This document shows, piece by piece, positions 55,046-63,297 of a stretch of DNA of 64,000 nucleotides. This DNA is from Gilvimarinus japonicus (GTDB lineage Bacteria > Pseudomonadota > Gammaproteobacteria > Pseudomonadales > Cellvibrionaceae). The notes beneath the pieces were generated by a model. The model had not been told where the DNA came from. It saw only the letters and a list, made by a program, of their open reading frames with translations, and searched no databases. Within the stretch, counting starts at the first letter, position 1. Each line of letters starts with the position of its first letter. The translations under genes were made by a program, and so were the position numbers. The DNA is taken from positions 3,224,001-3,288,000 of the forward strand of contig NZ_AP031500.1 in NCBI RefSeq assembly GCF_042847215.1, given 5' to 3'.

Positions 55046-55517
55046 TGCGAACCCCCTGCATAATAGTCTTAAATTGACGGCGCGATTCAGACATTGTCAT
55101 CCGACGACGATAGCGCTTAACACTAAACCACAGTGTCAAAGACAACAGTAACTGCATAACAAAAAGTACCGCAAACCCGACTATCGGCATTCCACTCAGA
55201 CTGTAGCCTGTCCATGCGAGCAGTGCTGACAACGACAACCAGGTCAGTAATAACGCCGGCAGCAATAAAAGCCAGCTACCCAAAAGAGCAAAAAAGCTCT
55301 TAAAGGCCAAAAGCAGCTCTAAGCCCAACAGCTCAGAATAGCTCTTTAAGCAGCCAATTAACTCTTCACCAATAACAACTGCTTGGTGAAACTCTTCCGC
55401 GATTCGGTCAGCGGGTCCACGGCTTTTCTGCCCGGACGACGCCTCTGCTTCTAACTCAGGATCGACTGAGCGGGGCTTACTCGCCCCGCTCTCATCTTTA
55501 ACGCTTTCAGGCGCCAC
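54978..55517 (-). CDS. Phage-holin-superfamily (YqjE-like) membrane protein
   Basis: A 179-residue protein. A polar N-terminus (1-40) is followed by a helical region, two transmembrane helices (LLAFKSFFALLGSWLLLLPALLLTW, VGFAVLFVMQLLLSLTLWF) and a basic C-terminal tail. This is the YqjE/holin-superfamily III plan. GTG start, 6 bp after the DUF883 gene. The role is unknown; in E. coli the group is stationary-phase expressed. Confidence 0.75.
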   Translation of the reverse strand: MAPESVKDESGASKPRSVDPELEAEASSGQKSRGPADRIAEEFHQAVVIGEELIGCLKSYSELLGLELLLAFKSFFALLGSWLLLLPALLLTWLSLSALLAWTGYSLSGMPIVGFAVLFVMQLLLSLTLWFSVKRYRRRMTMSESRRQFKTIMQGVRNELDRSGKAKESGAKPPEGDLG

Positions 55518-55523
55518 TTAGGA

Positions 55524-55829
55524 TTAATCTCTGTTAGAAGATTTCAGTAAACGAGAGACTAACCAGCCCGCAGCAAAAGCAACCCCAACGGTCACCAGTG
55601 GGCGCTCACGCACAAAGTCCTCAGCGCGGTCACCGTACTCACGGGCTCGAATTTTTCCTTCCTCTGCTTTTAAGCGTGCGCCTGCGGCACCGGCTGCACC
55701 GATGGAGCCTACAGCATCATAAACACTCGAGGTCGCTTGTTTAACTTGGTCCATTGCTTCAGACATGGTTACTCCTTCTGCGTTGGTTGTGGTTCCAGCT
55801 TTCTGCGATTTACCTGATTGTGTAGCCAT
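55524..55829 (-). CDS. DUF883 / ElaB-YqjD family protein
   Basis: A 101-residue protein with an amphipathic N-terminal region, KAEEGKIRAREYGDRAEDFVRERP, and a C-terminal membrane anchor (VTVGVAFAAGWLVSRLL). This is the ElaB/YqjD/YgaM type, which binds ribosomes at the membrane in stationary phase in E. coli. The start has GAGAGG. It lies 147 bp after the DUF1328 gene in the same direction and may share its sigma-54 promoter. Confidence 0.88.
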   Translation of the reverse strand: MATQSGKSQKAGTTTNAEGVTMSEAMDQVKQATSSVYDAVGSIGAAGAAGARLKAEEGKIRAREYGDRAEDFVRERPLVTVGVAFAAGWLVSRLLKSSNRD

Positions 55830-55976
55830 TGTTAAATTCCTCTCAATAATGGTCTTCCCGATTGATGTAGGTAGTAGGAGCCCCTTTAACTATTGTGCAG
55901 GGGCTCAGTACTGTCAAATACACTTAAGCTACATCTCTTTTCTTGCCTTTTACGCTAGCCGGTACAGTACCGACTG

Positions 55977-56138
55977 TTAAGGCCGGCGGCGACCAAAAAT
56001 AAGCGACAAGATAAACAGCACCAAAAATACGACAAACAAGATTTGTGCAATGCCCGTCGCTGCACCAGCAATACCGCCAAAACCAAATACTGCTGCAATC
56101 AGTGCGATAACAAAAAATAAAATTGCGTAACCTAACAT
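55977..56138 (-). CDS. DUF1328 (YtjA) small membrane protein
   Basis: A 53-residue protein of two transmembrane helices, MLGYAILFFVIALIAAVFGF and a second hydrophobic stretch ending SLIFGRRRP; the GGIAGAATGIAQ loop between them is the family signature. AGGAG lies 7 nt before the ATG at 56138; an ATG 6 nt upstream is too close to that site. The gene is in a different frame from a longer meaningless open frame here. Sigma-54 promoter at 56209. Function unknown, often osmotic or stationary stress. Confidence 0.9.
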   Translation of the reverse strand: MLGYAILFFVIALIAAVFGFGGIAGAATGIAQILFVVFLVLFILSLIFGRRRP

Positions 56139-56208
56139 AGCCATTCTCCTTTGCTGTTAACGCCGCCATTTGCAACTGTTAAGTTTTGGCGGCTTTCACG
56201 GTTTATAC

Positions 56209-56224
56209 TTCAAGCGTCGTGCCA
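56209..56224 (-). promoter_or_regulatory. Sigma-54 promoter of the DUF1328 gene
   Basis: Minus strand TGGCACGACGCTTGAA: perfect -24 half and TTG at -12, but GA replaces GC. It is 71 bp before the start codon. Confidence 0.7.
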
Positions 56225-56308
56225 ACTCTTAAAAACCCTGCCTTTACTGGGCTGCAGAGCAACCGCAAGAAACTAAACCGGGGAAAAAACAATTTGGCCC
56301 CTTTTTTA

Positions 56309-56328
56309 TTGCAACATCTGCACGTAAC
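56309..56328 (-). promoter_or_regulatory. Putative activator-binding site (UAS)
   Basis: Plus-strand TTGCAACATCTGCACGTAAC, 85 bp upstream of the sigma-54 promoter at 56209. It matches the site at 48494 at 15 of 20 positions. Confidence 0.6.
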
Positions 56329-56372
56329 GACGCAGCTTTTACATATAACCTGAAGATCTTTTGCGTTAGCGA

Positions 56373-57515
56373 TTAAGACTCTGAAGGCGCCTCATGATGT
56401 TCGGTCGCGGCAATGCCATCGTCTTCGTAACCACCATCCAACACACCTACCCAGCGCCCCATAAGGTCTAGGTGGGTCGCCAAAATACGGCCACAAACCA
56501 ACAGCGGTATCGCTATAAGCATCCCTACCGCGCCCCACAGCCAACCCCAGGCAAACATCCAAAGTACCACCAGCAGCGGGTTCATATTAAAGCGCTGCCC
56601 TAACAAGGTTGGCGTTACAAATTGACATTCAATAAAATTTAAAACCAAAAAGGCACCCGGTACTAAAACGATACTGCCCCAACTGGAAAACTCCATAAAG
56701 CCAACCCCCGTAAGGATGACCGCCAACAACATGGGCCCTACATAAGGCGCAAAATTTAAAATGGTAGCCAGCGCCCCCCACAAAAGCGCATCCTCCACCC
56801 CCAGTAAATGCATCGCACCCGCGGTCGCCAACCCCAAGCCGACATTAATAAGAGAGATCACCAACACATAATGCGAGATATCATTCTGAACAGCCTGAAA
56901 CACCACGACTGTGGACTTTTTAGCGCTAAAAGTTTGGCGAGCTTTTACCACATGGCGCATTAGCTCCTCGCCAAACACCAAAAAGAAGTATGTGATAACC
57001 ACCACCGCGCCTACCTGGATGGCAAAAGACGCGGTTGTTTCCGCTAATACCGACACCGCAGAGTGCAGCGTCGAGTCGACGGCACTTTCTATCGAATCAC
57101 TATTACCTGAAGAGCCAGACATAACACTCTCTTTGATCGCCGACAGCGACTTACTCATCTCGCCCATCTCACTGGCAAGCTTATCGCTTAATCTCGGGAT
57201 CACTTGCAGCCAACGTGTCGCCGGCTCAACCAACAAGCTAAACAAATAGCCCAGCCCGCCGGTTAATGCACTAATGACAAGTATGGCACCGACAGGCTTG
57301 GGCACATAAACGACTGCCAGCAACCGCACCAATCGACTCGAAAACAATGCCACAAATGCCGCCACGAAAATGGGCACCAATAATGTTTGCGAAAAATATA
57401 GCGTGTACAACACAGCGAGCACCGCCAACAGCTTAAGCGCCAGCCGAGCCCCGTTAGCCACAAACCTGGCGCTAACATCCGTTTTTTCATGATCGATTTT
57501 TAATGATGTAGTCAT
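56373..57515 (-). CDS. AI-2E family transporter (YdiK/PerM type)
   Basis: A 380-residue inner-membrane protein with about eight helices. The typical pieces are LLVPIFVAAFVALFSSRLV, QVGAVVVITYFFLVFGEEL, HYVLVISLINVGLGLATAGAMHLLGV and VTPTLLGQRFNMNPLLVVLWMFAWGWLWG, the AI-2E/UPF0118 hallmark. Family members have been linked to autoinducer-2 or ion export, but most are uncharacterised. ATG 57515 is chosen; a longer frame runs upstream through the sigma-54 promoter. Confidence 0.9.
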   Translation of the reverse strand: MTTSLKIDHEKTDVSARFVANGARLALKLLAVLAVLYTLYFSQTLLVPIFVAAFVALFSSRLVRLLAVVYVPKPVGAILVISALTGGLGYLFSLLVEPATRWLQVIPRLSDKLASEMGEMSKSLSAIKESVMSGSSGNSDSIESAVDSTLHSAVSVLAETTASFAIQVGAVVVITYFFLVFGEELMRHVVKARQTFSAKKSTVVVFQAVQNDISHYVLVISLINVGLGLATAGAMHLLGVEDALLWGALATILNFAPYVGPMLLAVILTGVGFMEFSSWGSIVLVPGAFLVLNFIECQFVTPTLLGQRFNMNPLLVVLWMFAWGWLWGAVGMLIAIPLLVCGRILATHLDLMGRWVGVLDGGYEDDGIAATEHHEAPSES

Positions 57516-57599
57516 TCGTTGTGCGCCTCTGGCCTTCGCCTTTGTGGTGTTGCAGTGCCAATAGCCGCACCGCGCCCTATAAACAAAAGCGTAATCAGC

Positions 57600-57615
57600 T
57601 GCGAAAAGCGTACCA
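57600..57615 (-). promoter_or_regulatory. Sigma-54 promoter of the AI-2E gene
   Basis: Minus strand TGGTACGCTTTTCGCA: GG-N10-GC, one mismatch in the -24 half. It is 85 bp before the start codon and 60 bp from the TTTGCAAAATAT site. Confidence 0.7.
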
Positions 57616-57674
57616 GCGCACAAAATCGTACCAAACGGCCGCGCAAGCCCTCTCCGCCGGCCATTCAAACGCGC

Positions 57675-57693
57675 TTTGCAAAATATCAGCGCA
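57675..57693. promoter_or_regulatory. Putative activator-binding site
   Basis: TTTGCAAAATATCAGCGCA shares its first 12 bases and the GCGCA end with the site at 54231. It lies between the two outward sigma-54 promoters and could serve both. Confidence 0.55.
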
Positions 57694-57888
57694 TTTTATC
57701 TGTAGATTTTTCACAAATTTGCAAATTGCGGCACGGCGATTTCAGGTTAAGCGCCGTAAAGCGAGACCGCACCCTCTGACCAACAGAGCAGCAGCGCCGG
57801 CCATACCGGCTGCGCACCTCTTATAAGACGGCGCCCGAAGGCTTTTACGCGATATGTAAGAGTGCGCTTTTTTGCACAACAGCCCTGC

Positions 57889-57904
57889 TGGCACGATTTA
57901 CGCA
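57889..57904 (+). promoter_or_regulatory. Sigma-54 promoter of the BON-ferritin operon
   Basis: TGGCACGATTTACGCA: perfect -24 half, GG-N10-GC. It is 89 bp before the BON start. A TGCGC...TGCAC element lies immediately upstream at about 57863-57877. Confidence 0.8.
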
Positions 57905-57992
57905 TACGTCCCACCCATTAAGGTTAAGCAAGCACAAAAATCACCCCGTCAGTGTTATCGACGAACAGCAGGTTTAATAGCGGAGTTAACCC

Positions 57993-58664
57993 ATGAACAG
58001 CCCGGAAAAACATTCACTGCATCATATGATTGCCCCCGTTACCTCAGTCGCGTTAGTCACTGCATTTTCGGTTTCAACGGCCATTGGCGCCAACGGCAAA
58101 AGCGCTTACGCGGATAAACCCAGTGCCGATGAGTACTGGGCCGAGTTTAGCCAAGATCAAGGTCAAAGCTGGGACTCAGAACAGGAGGCATTTCGCGATG
58201 GCTGGGTAGAAGGACGGCTCGGCGCGGTACTTGCGTTAAACGAGCATTTAAACCCCTTTAACATTACCGCCAAAGTGACCGCCTCAACCGCCACACTTAC
58301 TGGTGCAGTTGCCAACGAGATCGACCGAGAACTTGCGACCAATGTCGCCATGGGTATAGAAGGCGTCGAAAAAGTCGCCAATGAGATCACCATCGACAAC
58401 TCGCTGGCAAAAAACACCGACGAAGAACAAGGTCGTAATTTTTCCGAATACCTTTCGGATATGTCGACCACCGCCTCAATCAAGACTGAGCTGCTTGCTT
58501 CGTCCAACCTCAACGGTATCGGCATTAATGTCGACACCTACTTAAACGAAGTAACCCTGTCGGGCTCCGTTGCCAACGAAGCGCAATTAAAACTGGCCGA
58601 GGCGATGGTCACCAAACATTCCGACATCGAAAAAGTACACAACCAATTAACCATTGAGCCATAG
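57993..58664 (+). CDS. Periplasmic protein with two BON domains (OsmY-like)
   Basis: A 223-residue protein. A leader (1-33) with hydrophobic core ends about IGANG. Two BON repeats follow, about 80-145 (VTASTATLTGAVANEIDRELA) and about 155-223 (YLNEVTLSGSVANEAQLKLAE), each with the conserved GxV turn. This is the osmotically induced OsmY plan; BON domains bind phospholipid and protect membranes. It is followed after 42 bp by the ferritin-like gene, probably in one transcript. Confidence 0.88.
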   Translation: MNSPEKHSLHHMIAPVTSVALVTAFSVSTAIGANGKSAYADKPSADEYWAEFSQDQGQSWDSEQEAFRDGWVEGRLGAVLALNEHLNPFNITAKVTASTATLTGAVANEIDRELATNVAMGIEGVEKVANEITIDNSLAKNTDEEQGRNFSEYLSDMSTTASIKTELLASSNLNGIGINVDTYLNEVTLSGSVANEAQLKLAEAMVTKHSDIEKVHNQLTIEP

Positions 58665-58706
58665 GCCATTGGATTTTATAAAACGAAACAACCGAGAGGC
58701 AGCCAA

Positions 58707-59252
58707 ATGACACACAGTGCATTTATCAAAGATCTGGACAACCGTCGCGCACTCGCACGCAAGCACATGATGAACGGGGCGGTCACCGAAGACTTTACCC
58801 AAGACAAAGATAAGATTATCGATCTGCTCAACGAAGCGCTCGCCACCGAGCTTATCTGTGTGCTGCGCTATAAAGCGCATTATTACACCGCCCATGGCCG
58901 CGGCGCCAAAGTGGCATCGGCCGAATTCTGGGAGCACGCCCAAGAGGAGCAAGAGCACGCCGACCAGTTGGCCGAGCGTATTGCGCAACTCGGCGGCGTA
59001 CCCGAGATGAATCCCGATGAGCTATCAAAACGTGCCCATAGCGATTATCACAGCGGTGGCGACACGCTGGAAATGCTGCAAGAAGACCTAGTGGCCGAGC
59101 GCATTGCCATCAGCAGCTACCGAGAAATGATTAACTATGTCGGCGAAAAAGACCCGACCACACGCCGAATTTTGGAAGAACTGCTGGCAAAAGAGGAAGA
59201 ACACGCCGATGATTTGGTCGACTTAATTGAGCATATCGACGGTGAACGGTGA
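58707..59252 (+). CDS. Ferritin-like di-iron protein (bacterioferritin type)
   Basis: A 181-residue four-helix protein. Helix 1 has ATELICVLRYKAHYYTA (Glu ligand), helix 2 EEQEHADQLAERI (ExxH), helix 3 DLVAERIAISSYREMI (Glu), helix 4 KEEEHADDLVDL (ExxH), so the di-iron set is complete. A 30-residue N-terminal arm is extra. The likely role is iron storage or peroxide detoxification in stress. The ribosome site is GAGAGG. The last codons and the stop lie inside the heptanucleotide repeat. Confidence 0.85.
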   Translation: MTHSAFIKDLDNRRALARKHMMNGAVTEDFTQDKDKIIDLLNEALATELICVLRYKAHYYTAHGRGAKVASAEFWEHAQEEQEHADQLAERIAQLGGVPEMNPDELSKRAHSDYHSGGDTLEMLQEDLVAERIAISSYREMINYVGEKDPTTRRILEELLAKEEEHADDLVDLIEHIDGER

Positions 59253-59312
59253 ACGGTGAACGGTGAACGGTGAACGGTGAACGGTGAACGGTGAACGGTG
59301 AACGGTGAACGG
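59241..59312 (+). repeat. Heptanucleotide tandem repeat (GGTGAAC) x 10
   Basis: Ten exact copies of GGTGAAC plus GG. The repeat begins inside the last codons of the ferritin-like gene and contains its stop TGA (59250-59252). Perfect copies point to recent slippage expansion. Confidence 0.98.
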
Positions 59313-59345
59313 AAAGACTAACCGCTCACCGCTTTTGAGCAAGCG

Positions 59346-60143
59346 TTACTGACGAGATTTTTTAACTATATCGTAGGCCACCTGTATTTCTTGCGCACGT
59401 TCAGTCGCGGCCTTCACCGCATCTTCGGGTAAACCCTGACCTGCCAGTTTATCGGGATGGTACTGACTCATTAATTTTCGGTAGGCTTTTTTCACTTCGG
59501 CGTCTGTGGCGCTGGACTCGACCCCGAGTGCCGCATACGCGTTGTCTAAATCACCCGCTCGAGACTGCCCACCACCGGCTGATTGATAACCACCACCGGC
59601 TGAGAACGAATGTTGCGCTTTAATCATGCGCAGCAGCTGCTCGAAGGCAAAACCGCTAATACCCAGCGCCGCAGCCACTTCACGCAGAACCCGTTCTTCA
59701 TTGGCGTCAAACTGACCGTCGGCCAGCGCGAGGTTCACAAGATACGACAGCAGCATCTGCACCAAATTACGGTTATTGCCGCACTTGGCCCGAAATTGTG
59801 AGTAAGTCGCCTCGGGGTTAAAATCGGCCGCCGACCCCTCTTTAAACAAGTTAATGGCCACCCGGCGCTGATCGGGCGAGAGCCCCATTTGGGTCATCAA
59901 CTGCTCAGTCTGCGCGATTTCATCTTCACTCACCCGGCCATCGGCCTTGGCAAGGTACCCTAACAGGGTAAAAGTCGTCTCAAAAAAGCACTGACGGATA
60001 ATCGCCTGCTGCTCTGGAGAGGCCATACGGGCTTGGTTGCGATAGCCTTTGTCAAACATATGGCCAATAAACACACCCAGCATCGCCAACAAGGGGCCAC
60101 CGACCACAAAACCTAAGACACCACCAATTATCTTACCAATCAT
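59346..60143 (-). CDS. djlA: Co-chaperone DjlA
   Basis: A 265-residue membrane-anchored J-protein. N-terminal helix with glycines (MIGKIIGGVLGFVVGGPLLAMLG) of the DjlA dimerising type, TerB-like domain about 45-170 (DGRVSEDEIAQTEQLM), linker, and C-terminal J domain about 203-265 with YHPDKL (HPD). It stimulates DnaK at the inner membrane. It is divergent from the ebo operon with 186 bp between. Confidence 0.93.
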   Translation of the reverse strand: MIGKIIGGVLGFVVGGPLLAMLGVFIGHMFDKGYRNQARMASPEQQAIIRQCFFETTFTLLGYLAKADGRVSEDEIAQTEQLMTQMGLSPDQRRVAINLFKEGSAADFNPEATYSQFRAKCGNNRNLVQMLLSYLVNLALADGQFDANEERVLREVAAALGISGFAFEQLLRMIKAQHSFSAGGGYQSAGGGQSRAGDLDNAYAALGVESSATDAEVKKAYRKLMSQYHPDKLAGQGLPEDAVKAATERAQEIQVAYDIVKKSRQ

Positions 60144-60295
60144 GCTTTAATCTGCTCCAATACAACTTGTAGGTTGCAAGCTTACCATTAATAAAGGTCG
60201 ATACGCGTGCAACAAATCTTTACAGAGCGCGCCCCACTTGCCGCAACAGCGGCCCGCCTTCGCCCGAGCAACTCGATAACCCTAGGGCGATTCCG

Positions 60296-60301
60296 TATAA
60301 T
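60296..60301 (+). promoter_or_regulatory. Probable -10 box for the ebo operon
   Basis: TATAAT, 29 bp before eboA start; the -35 area (TCGATA at 60273) is weak. Confidence 0.4.
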
Positions 60302-60329
60302 CGACGCTCTAATAACATAGCGAATTTCT

Positions 60330-61241
60330 ATGAACGATCAAACAACAGCAACACTCGCGCAATTGCTTGAGCCACGCCTTAGCGATGCCGCTCTCGACTT
60401 CTGGCAAAAATCCCAGCGAGAAGTGGCCGCCGGCGTCGAGCGCTCGCGCTTTTCCGCGCTTATATCAATGGCTAGCCGCCACGCCAAGCGGGTGCCACTG
60501 AGGTTAACCGAGGCTGAGCTGGCCGCTTGCGAGAGCGCCAAGCCCGGCTGGCGAGCACAAAACTGGAACCTGCTAGAACTGCTGCGGGTTGCCCTGATCT
60601 GCGCCCGCGAGGATGTCGGCGAGGCGAGTTTTGCCGAGGATTTTGAGTCGCTATTCGTCTATGCCGACGAGGGCGAAACCTGTGCGCTGTATCGCGCGCT
60701 GGCACTGTTACCGGCCGCCGAGCGGTTTGTCTGGCGTGCGGGCGAGGGTTGCCGCAGCAATATGCTAAGCGTATTCAGCGCCATAGCGCTGGATAACCCC
60801 TACCCGGTTAAGCATTTTGACGACACCGGATGGAACCAACTGGTCATTAAGACACTCTTTTTAGAGCTGCCCTTACACCGTATCATCGGCCTGGACGAAC
60901 GCCGCAGCGCCGAGCTAACCCGTATCGCGCTGGATTTAGCCGATGAGCGCGAAAGCGCCGGGCGTACCATTGCCCACGACTTATGGTTGTGTTTGGATTC
61001 CAGTCACGCCGAACGCAGCCTCGCACTGGCCGAGCGCCTTTGGCCCGACGCCGACAGCGTTACCCGCTCGGCGATCGTATTGGGTCTGGCGCGGGCCGAG
61101 CAACACACGCAAGTACAACGTCTGGCCGAAACCGAGTCAGATATCGACGTCGCACACGCTATCGATGCGGCCCTAGGGGGTAAGTTTGATCAGGCACAAT
61201 TTGCCCGTCTAGTCACAGACAAAAGCGAGAGTGAAACATGA
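60330..61241 (+). CDS. eboA: EboA-family protein
   Basis: A 303-residue soluble, mostly helical protein with repeats rich in Ala, Glu, Arg and Leu. I call it EboA mainly because it is followed directly by eboB-, eboD- and eboE-like genes. LRVALICAREDV and HDLWLCLDSSHAERSLALAERL are consistent. Known for the ebo cluster: needed for export or traffic of secondary metabolites in cyanobacteria and found in scattered bacteria. Its stop overlaps the next start (ATGA). Confidence 0.75.
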   Translation: MNDQTTATLAQLLEPRLSDAALDFWQKSQREVAAGVERSRFSALISMASRHAKRVPLRLTEAELAACESAKPGWRAQNWNLLELLRVALICAREDVGEASFAEDFESLFVYADEGETCALYRALALLPAAERFVWRAGEGCRSNMLSVFSAIALDNPYPVKHFDDTGWNQLVIKTLFLELPLHRIIGLDERRSAELTRIALDLADERESAGRTIAHDLWLCLDSSHAERSLALAERLWPDADSVTRSAIVLGLARAEQHTQVQRLAETESDIDVAHAIDAALGGKFDQAQFARLVTDKSESET

Positions 61242-62134
61242 GATTTTTTGACCCGCATATCCATATGGCCAGCCGCACCACGGACGACTATCAAAATATG
61301 GCCGCCGCTGGTATTCGCGCCATTATCGAGCCCGCCTTTTGGATGGGCCAGCCGCGCACCAACGTGGGCAGCTTTGTCGATTACTTCTCAAGTCTGGTCG
61401 GCTGGGAGCGTTTTCGCGCCTCACAGTTTGGTATTGCCCACTACTGCGCCATCGGCATTAACTCTAAAGAGGCCAACAATGAGGGCCTTGCCCGCGAGGC
61501 ATTGGAGCTTTTACCCAACTTTGCATTAAAAGAAGGTGTGGTGGCAATTGGCGAAATTGGCTATGACGAAATCACCCCCGCCGAAGAGTTTATCTACCAA
61601 GCACAACTTAAGTTTGCGGTCGAGCACGACATGGTAGTGATGGTGCACTCACCCCACCGCGACAAAAAGAACGGCATTATTCGCAGCATCGATGTCGCGC
61701 TTGAGATGGGCGTGCCACCGCATAAGCTGGTGATCGACCACAACAACGAAGAGACAGTACAGAGCGTGCTCGACGCCGGAGCCTGGGCCGCCTTTACCAT
61801 TTACCCCAACACCAAAATGGGCTCTGAACGGATGGCCGAGATTGTTCGTCAGTACGGCCCCGAGCGCATTATTGTCGACAGTTCGGCCGATTGGGGCGTA
61901 AGCGATCCGCTGTCAGTCCCCAAAACAGCCCATTTGATGAAACAGCGCGGCATTGACCCCGCCGCTATCGAACTGACTTGCTGGGGCAATGCACTGGAGG
62001 CCTATGCACAATCCGGACAGATCGACGTCGAGGCACTCATGCAGGACGCCGTGATCGACCAATCGCAATCGTTTAGCGATAACTCCGTACTACGAGGCCA
62101 GCAGCCCCGTATCGACGAGCCTGTTAAAAACTAG
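61238..62134 (+). CDS. eboB: TatD-family metallohydrolase of the ebo cluster
   Basis: A 298-residue TIM-barrel metal-dependent hydrolase. FFDPHIHM gives the HxH metal pair, GEIGYDE the Glu, MVHSPH and IDHNNEETVQ further His ligands, and VDSSADWG the catalytic Asp. It belongs to the TatD-like EboB group. It overlaps eboA by 4 bp and precedes eboD by 11 bp. Confidence 0.85.
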   Translation: MRFFDPHIHMASRTTDDYQNMAAAGIRAIIEPAFWMGQPRTNVGSFVDYFSSLVGWERFRASQFGIAHYCAIGINSKEANNEGLAREALELLPNFALKEGVVAIGEIGYDEITPAEEFIYQAQLKFAVEHDMVVMVHSPHRDKKNGIIRSIDVALEMGVPPHKLVIDHNNEETVQSVLDAGAWAAFTIYPNTKMGSERMAEIVRQYGPERIIVDSSADWGVSDPLSVPKTAHLMKQRGIDPAAIELTCWGNALEAYAQSGQIDVEALMQDAVIDQSQSFSDNSVLRGQQPRIDEPVKN

Positions 62135-62145
62135 TTAAAAAGAGC

Positions 62146-63297
62146 GTGCCCGTGCGACAGATTGATCAAAGCTTTACCATGACCTACCAGTTCCCGGTCT
62201 GCTTCGACCGGGATACCCTCGCGCCCGAAAACCCGTTGCTGCGGGATATTGTCGAGCGCGCTGGCGACGGGCCGCACCGAGTGCTGCCGGTCATTGATCA
62301 AAATGTGCTGGAGGCACATCCCGATATCGTCGACCGCTTGCAGCTGTACGCCGACACCCACGGCGAAGCGCTGGAGCTGATCGAGCCGCCGCTGATTGTG
62401 CGCGGCGGCGAGATCAGTAAGTCCGAGCCAACCGAGGTGGACGAGTTTTATCTGCGCACGCAAACACAAAATATCGATCGCCACAGTTTTGCGTTGGTAA
62501 TCGGCGGCGGCGCGGTGGTCGATGCCATTGGCTATGCCGCCGCAACAGCCCATCGGGGCATTCGGCTGATCCGTATGCCCACCACCGTGCTGGCGCAAAA
62601 CGACGCCGGTATCGGGGTAAAAAATGCCATTAATTATCGTGGCCGGAAAAATTATTTAGGCACTTTTGCTGCGCCTTTTGCGGTGATTAACGACTTTGAT
62701 TTTTTAGCCACGCTGCCGGCGCGCGATAAAGTATCGGGCATTGCCGAGGCCATTAAAGTCGCACTCATTCGCGACGGCGAATTTTTTAGTTGGCTGCACG
62801 ACAACCGCGAAGGCTTAGCCGCGTTTAATGCCGAGCCCACCGAGTACATGATTACCCGCTGCGCCGAGCTGCACTTAAACCATATTCGCACCAGTGGCGA
62901 TCCGTTTGAGCAAGGCAGTGCCCGACCGCTGGACTTTGGTCACTGGTGCGCACACCGATTAGAGGAAATCTCGGCCAGTGAATTGCGTCACGGCGAGGCC
63001 GTCGCCATCGGCATCGCGCTCGATTCAATCTACTCGCACCTCAAAGGCATGATCAGTATCGACTCGCTCAACCGCATTCGTGCCACCCTTGAGGGCGTTG
63101 GTTTTACCCTGAGCCACGCCGCGCTTGAGTCGCTGGATATTAATAAGGCACTGCAGGATTTTCGCGAGCACTTAGGGGGCAAATTGTGCATTACCCTGCT
63201 CACCTGCGAAGGGGCCGCGCAAGAGGTTGATGAAATTGACCACGTGTTAATGGAGCGCTGCCGCCAGCACTTGCTGGAGGGCACATGGCCGAGCTGA
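62146..63297 (+). CDS. eboD: Dehydroquinate-synthase-like protein of the ebo cluster
   Basis: A 383-residue sugar-phosphate-cyclase-superfamily protein. IGGGAVVDAIGYAAATAHRG is the NAD-binding signature, MPTTVLAQNDAGIGVKNAINY the active-site segment, and GHWCAHRLEEIS and RHGEAVAIGIALD carry the metal His ligands. The start is GTG 62146; GTG 62152 has slightly better spacing to AAGAG. It overlaps eboE by 13 bp. EboD rather than AroB is supported by the neighbours. Confidence 0.85.
   Translation: MPVRQIDQSFTMTYQFPVCFDRDTLAPENPLLRDIVERAGDGPHRVLPVIDQNVLEAHPDIVDRLQLYADTHGEALELIEPPLIVRGGEISKSEPTEVDEFYLRTQTQNIDRHSFALVIGGGAVVDAIGYAAATAHRGIRLIRMPTTVLAQNDAGIGVKNAINYRGRKNYLGTFAAPFAVINDFDFLATLPARDKVSGIAEAIKVALIRDGEFFSWLHDNREGLAAFNAEPTEYMITRCAELHLNHIRTSGDPFEQGSARPLDFGHWCAHRLEEISASELRHGEAVAIGIALDSIYSHLKGMISIDSLNRIRATLEGVGFTLSHAALESLDINKALQDFREHLGGKLCITLLTCEGAAQEVDEIDHVLMERCRQHLLEGTWPS

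Larger units (their letters stand above)
57516..57992. other. Divergent control region between AI-2E and BON genes
   Basis: A 477-bp gap with no convincing gene. It holds two sigma-54 promoters pointing outward (57600-57615 minus and 57889-57904 plus) and shared sites with TTTGCAAA cores (57675-57693 and about 57711-57725). Confidence 0.7.

Noticed and set aside
57545..57560. TGGCACTGCAACACCA on the minus strand as another sigma-54 promoter
   Set aside because: The -24 half is good but -12 reads CC instead of GC and it lies too close to the AI-2E start; 57600 fits better.
57516..57668. 51-residue extension of the AI-2E protein
   Set aside because: It would cover the sigma-54 promoter and has no family similarity; the ATG at 57515 fits.
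59241..59312. CRISPR-like array
   Set aside because: The unit is only 7 bp with no spacers; it is a simple tandem repeat.
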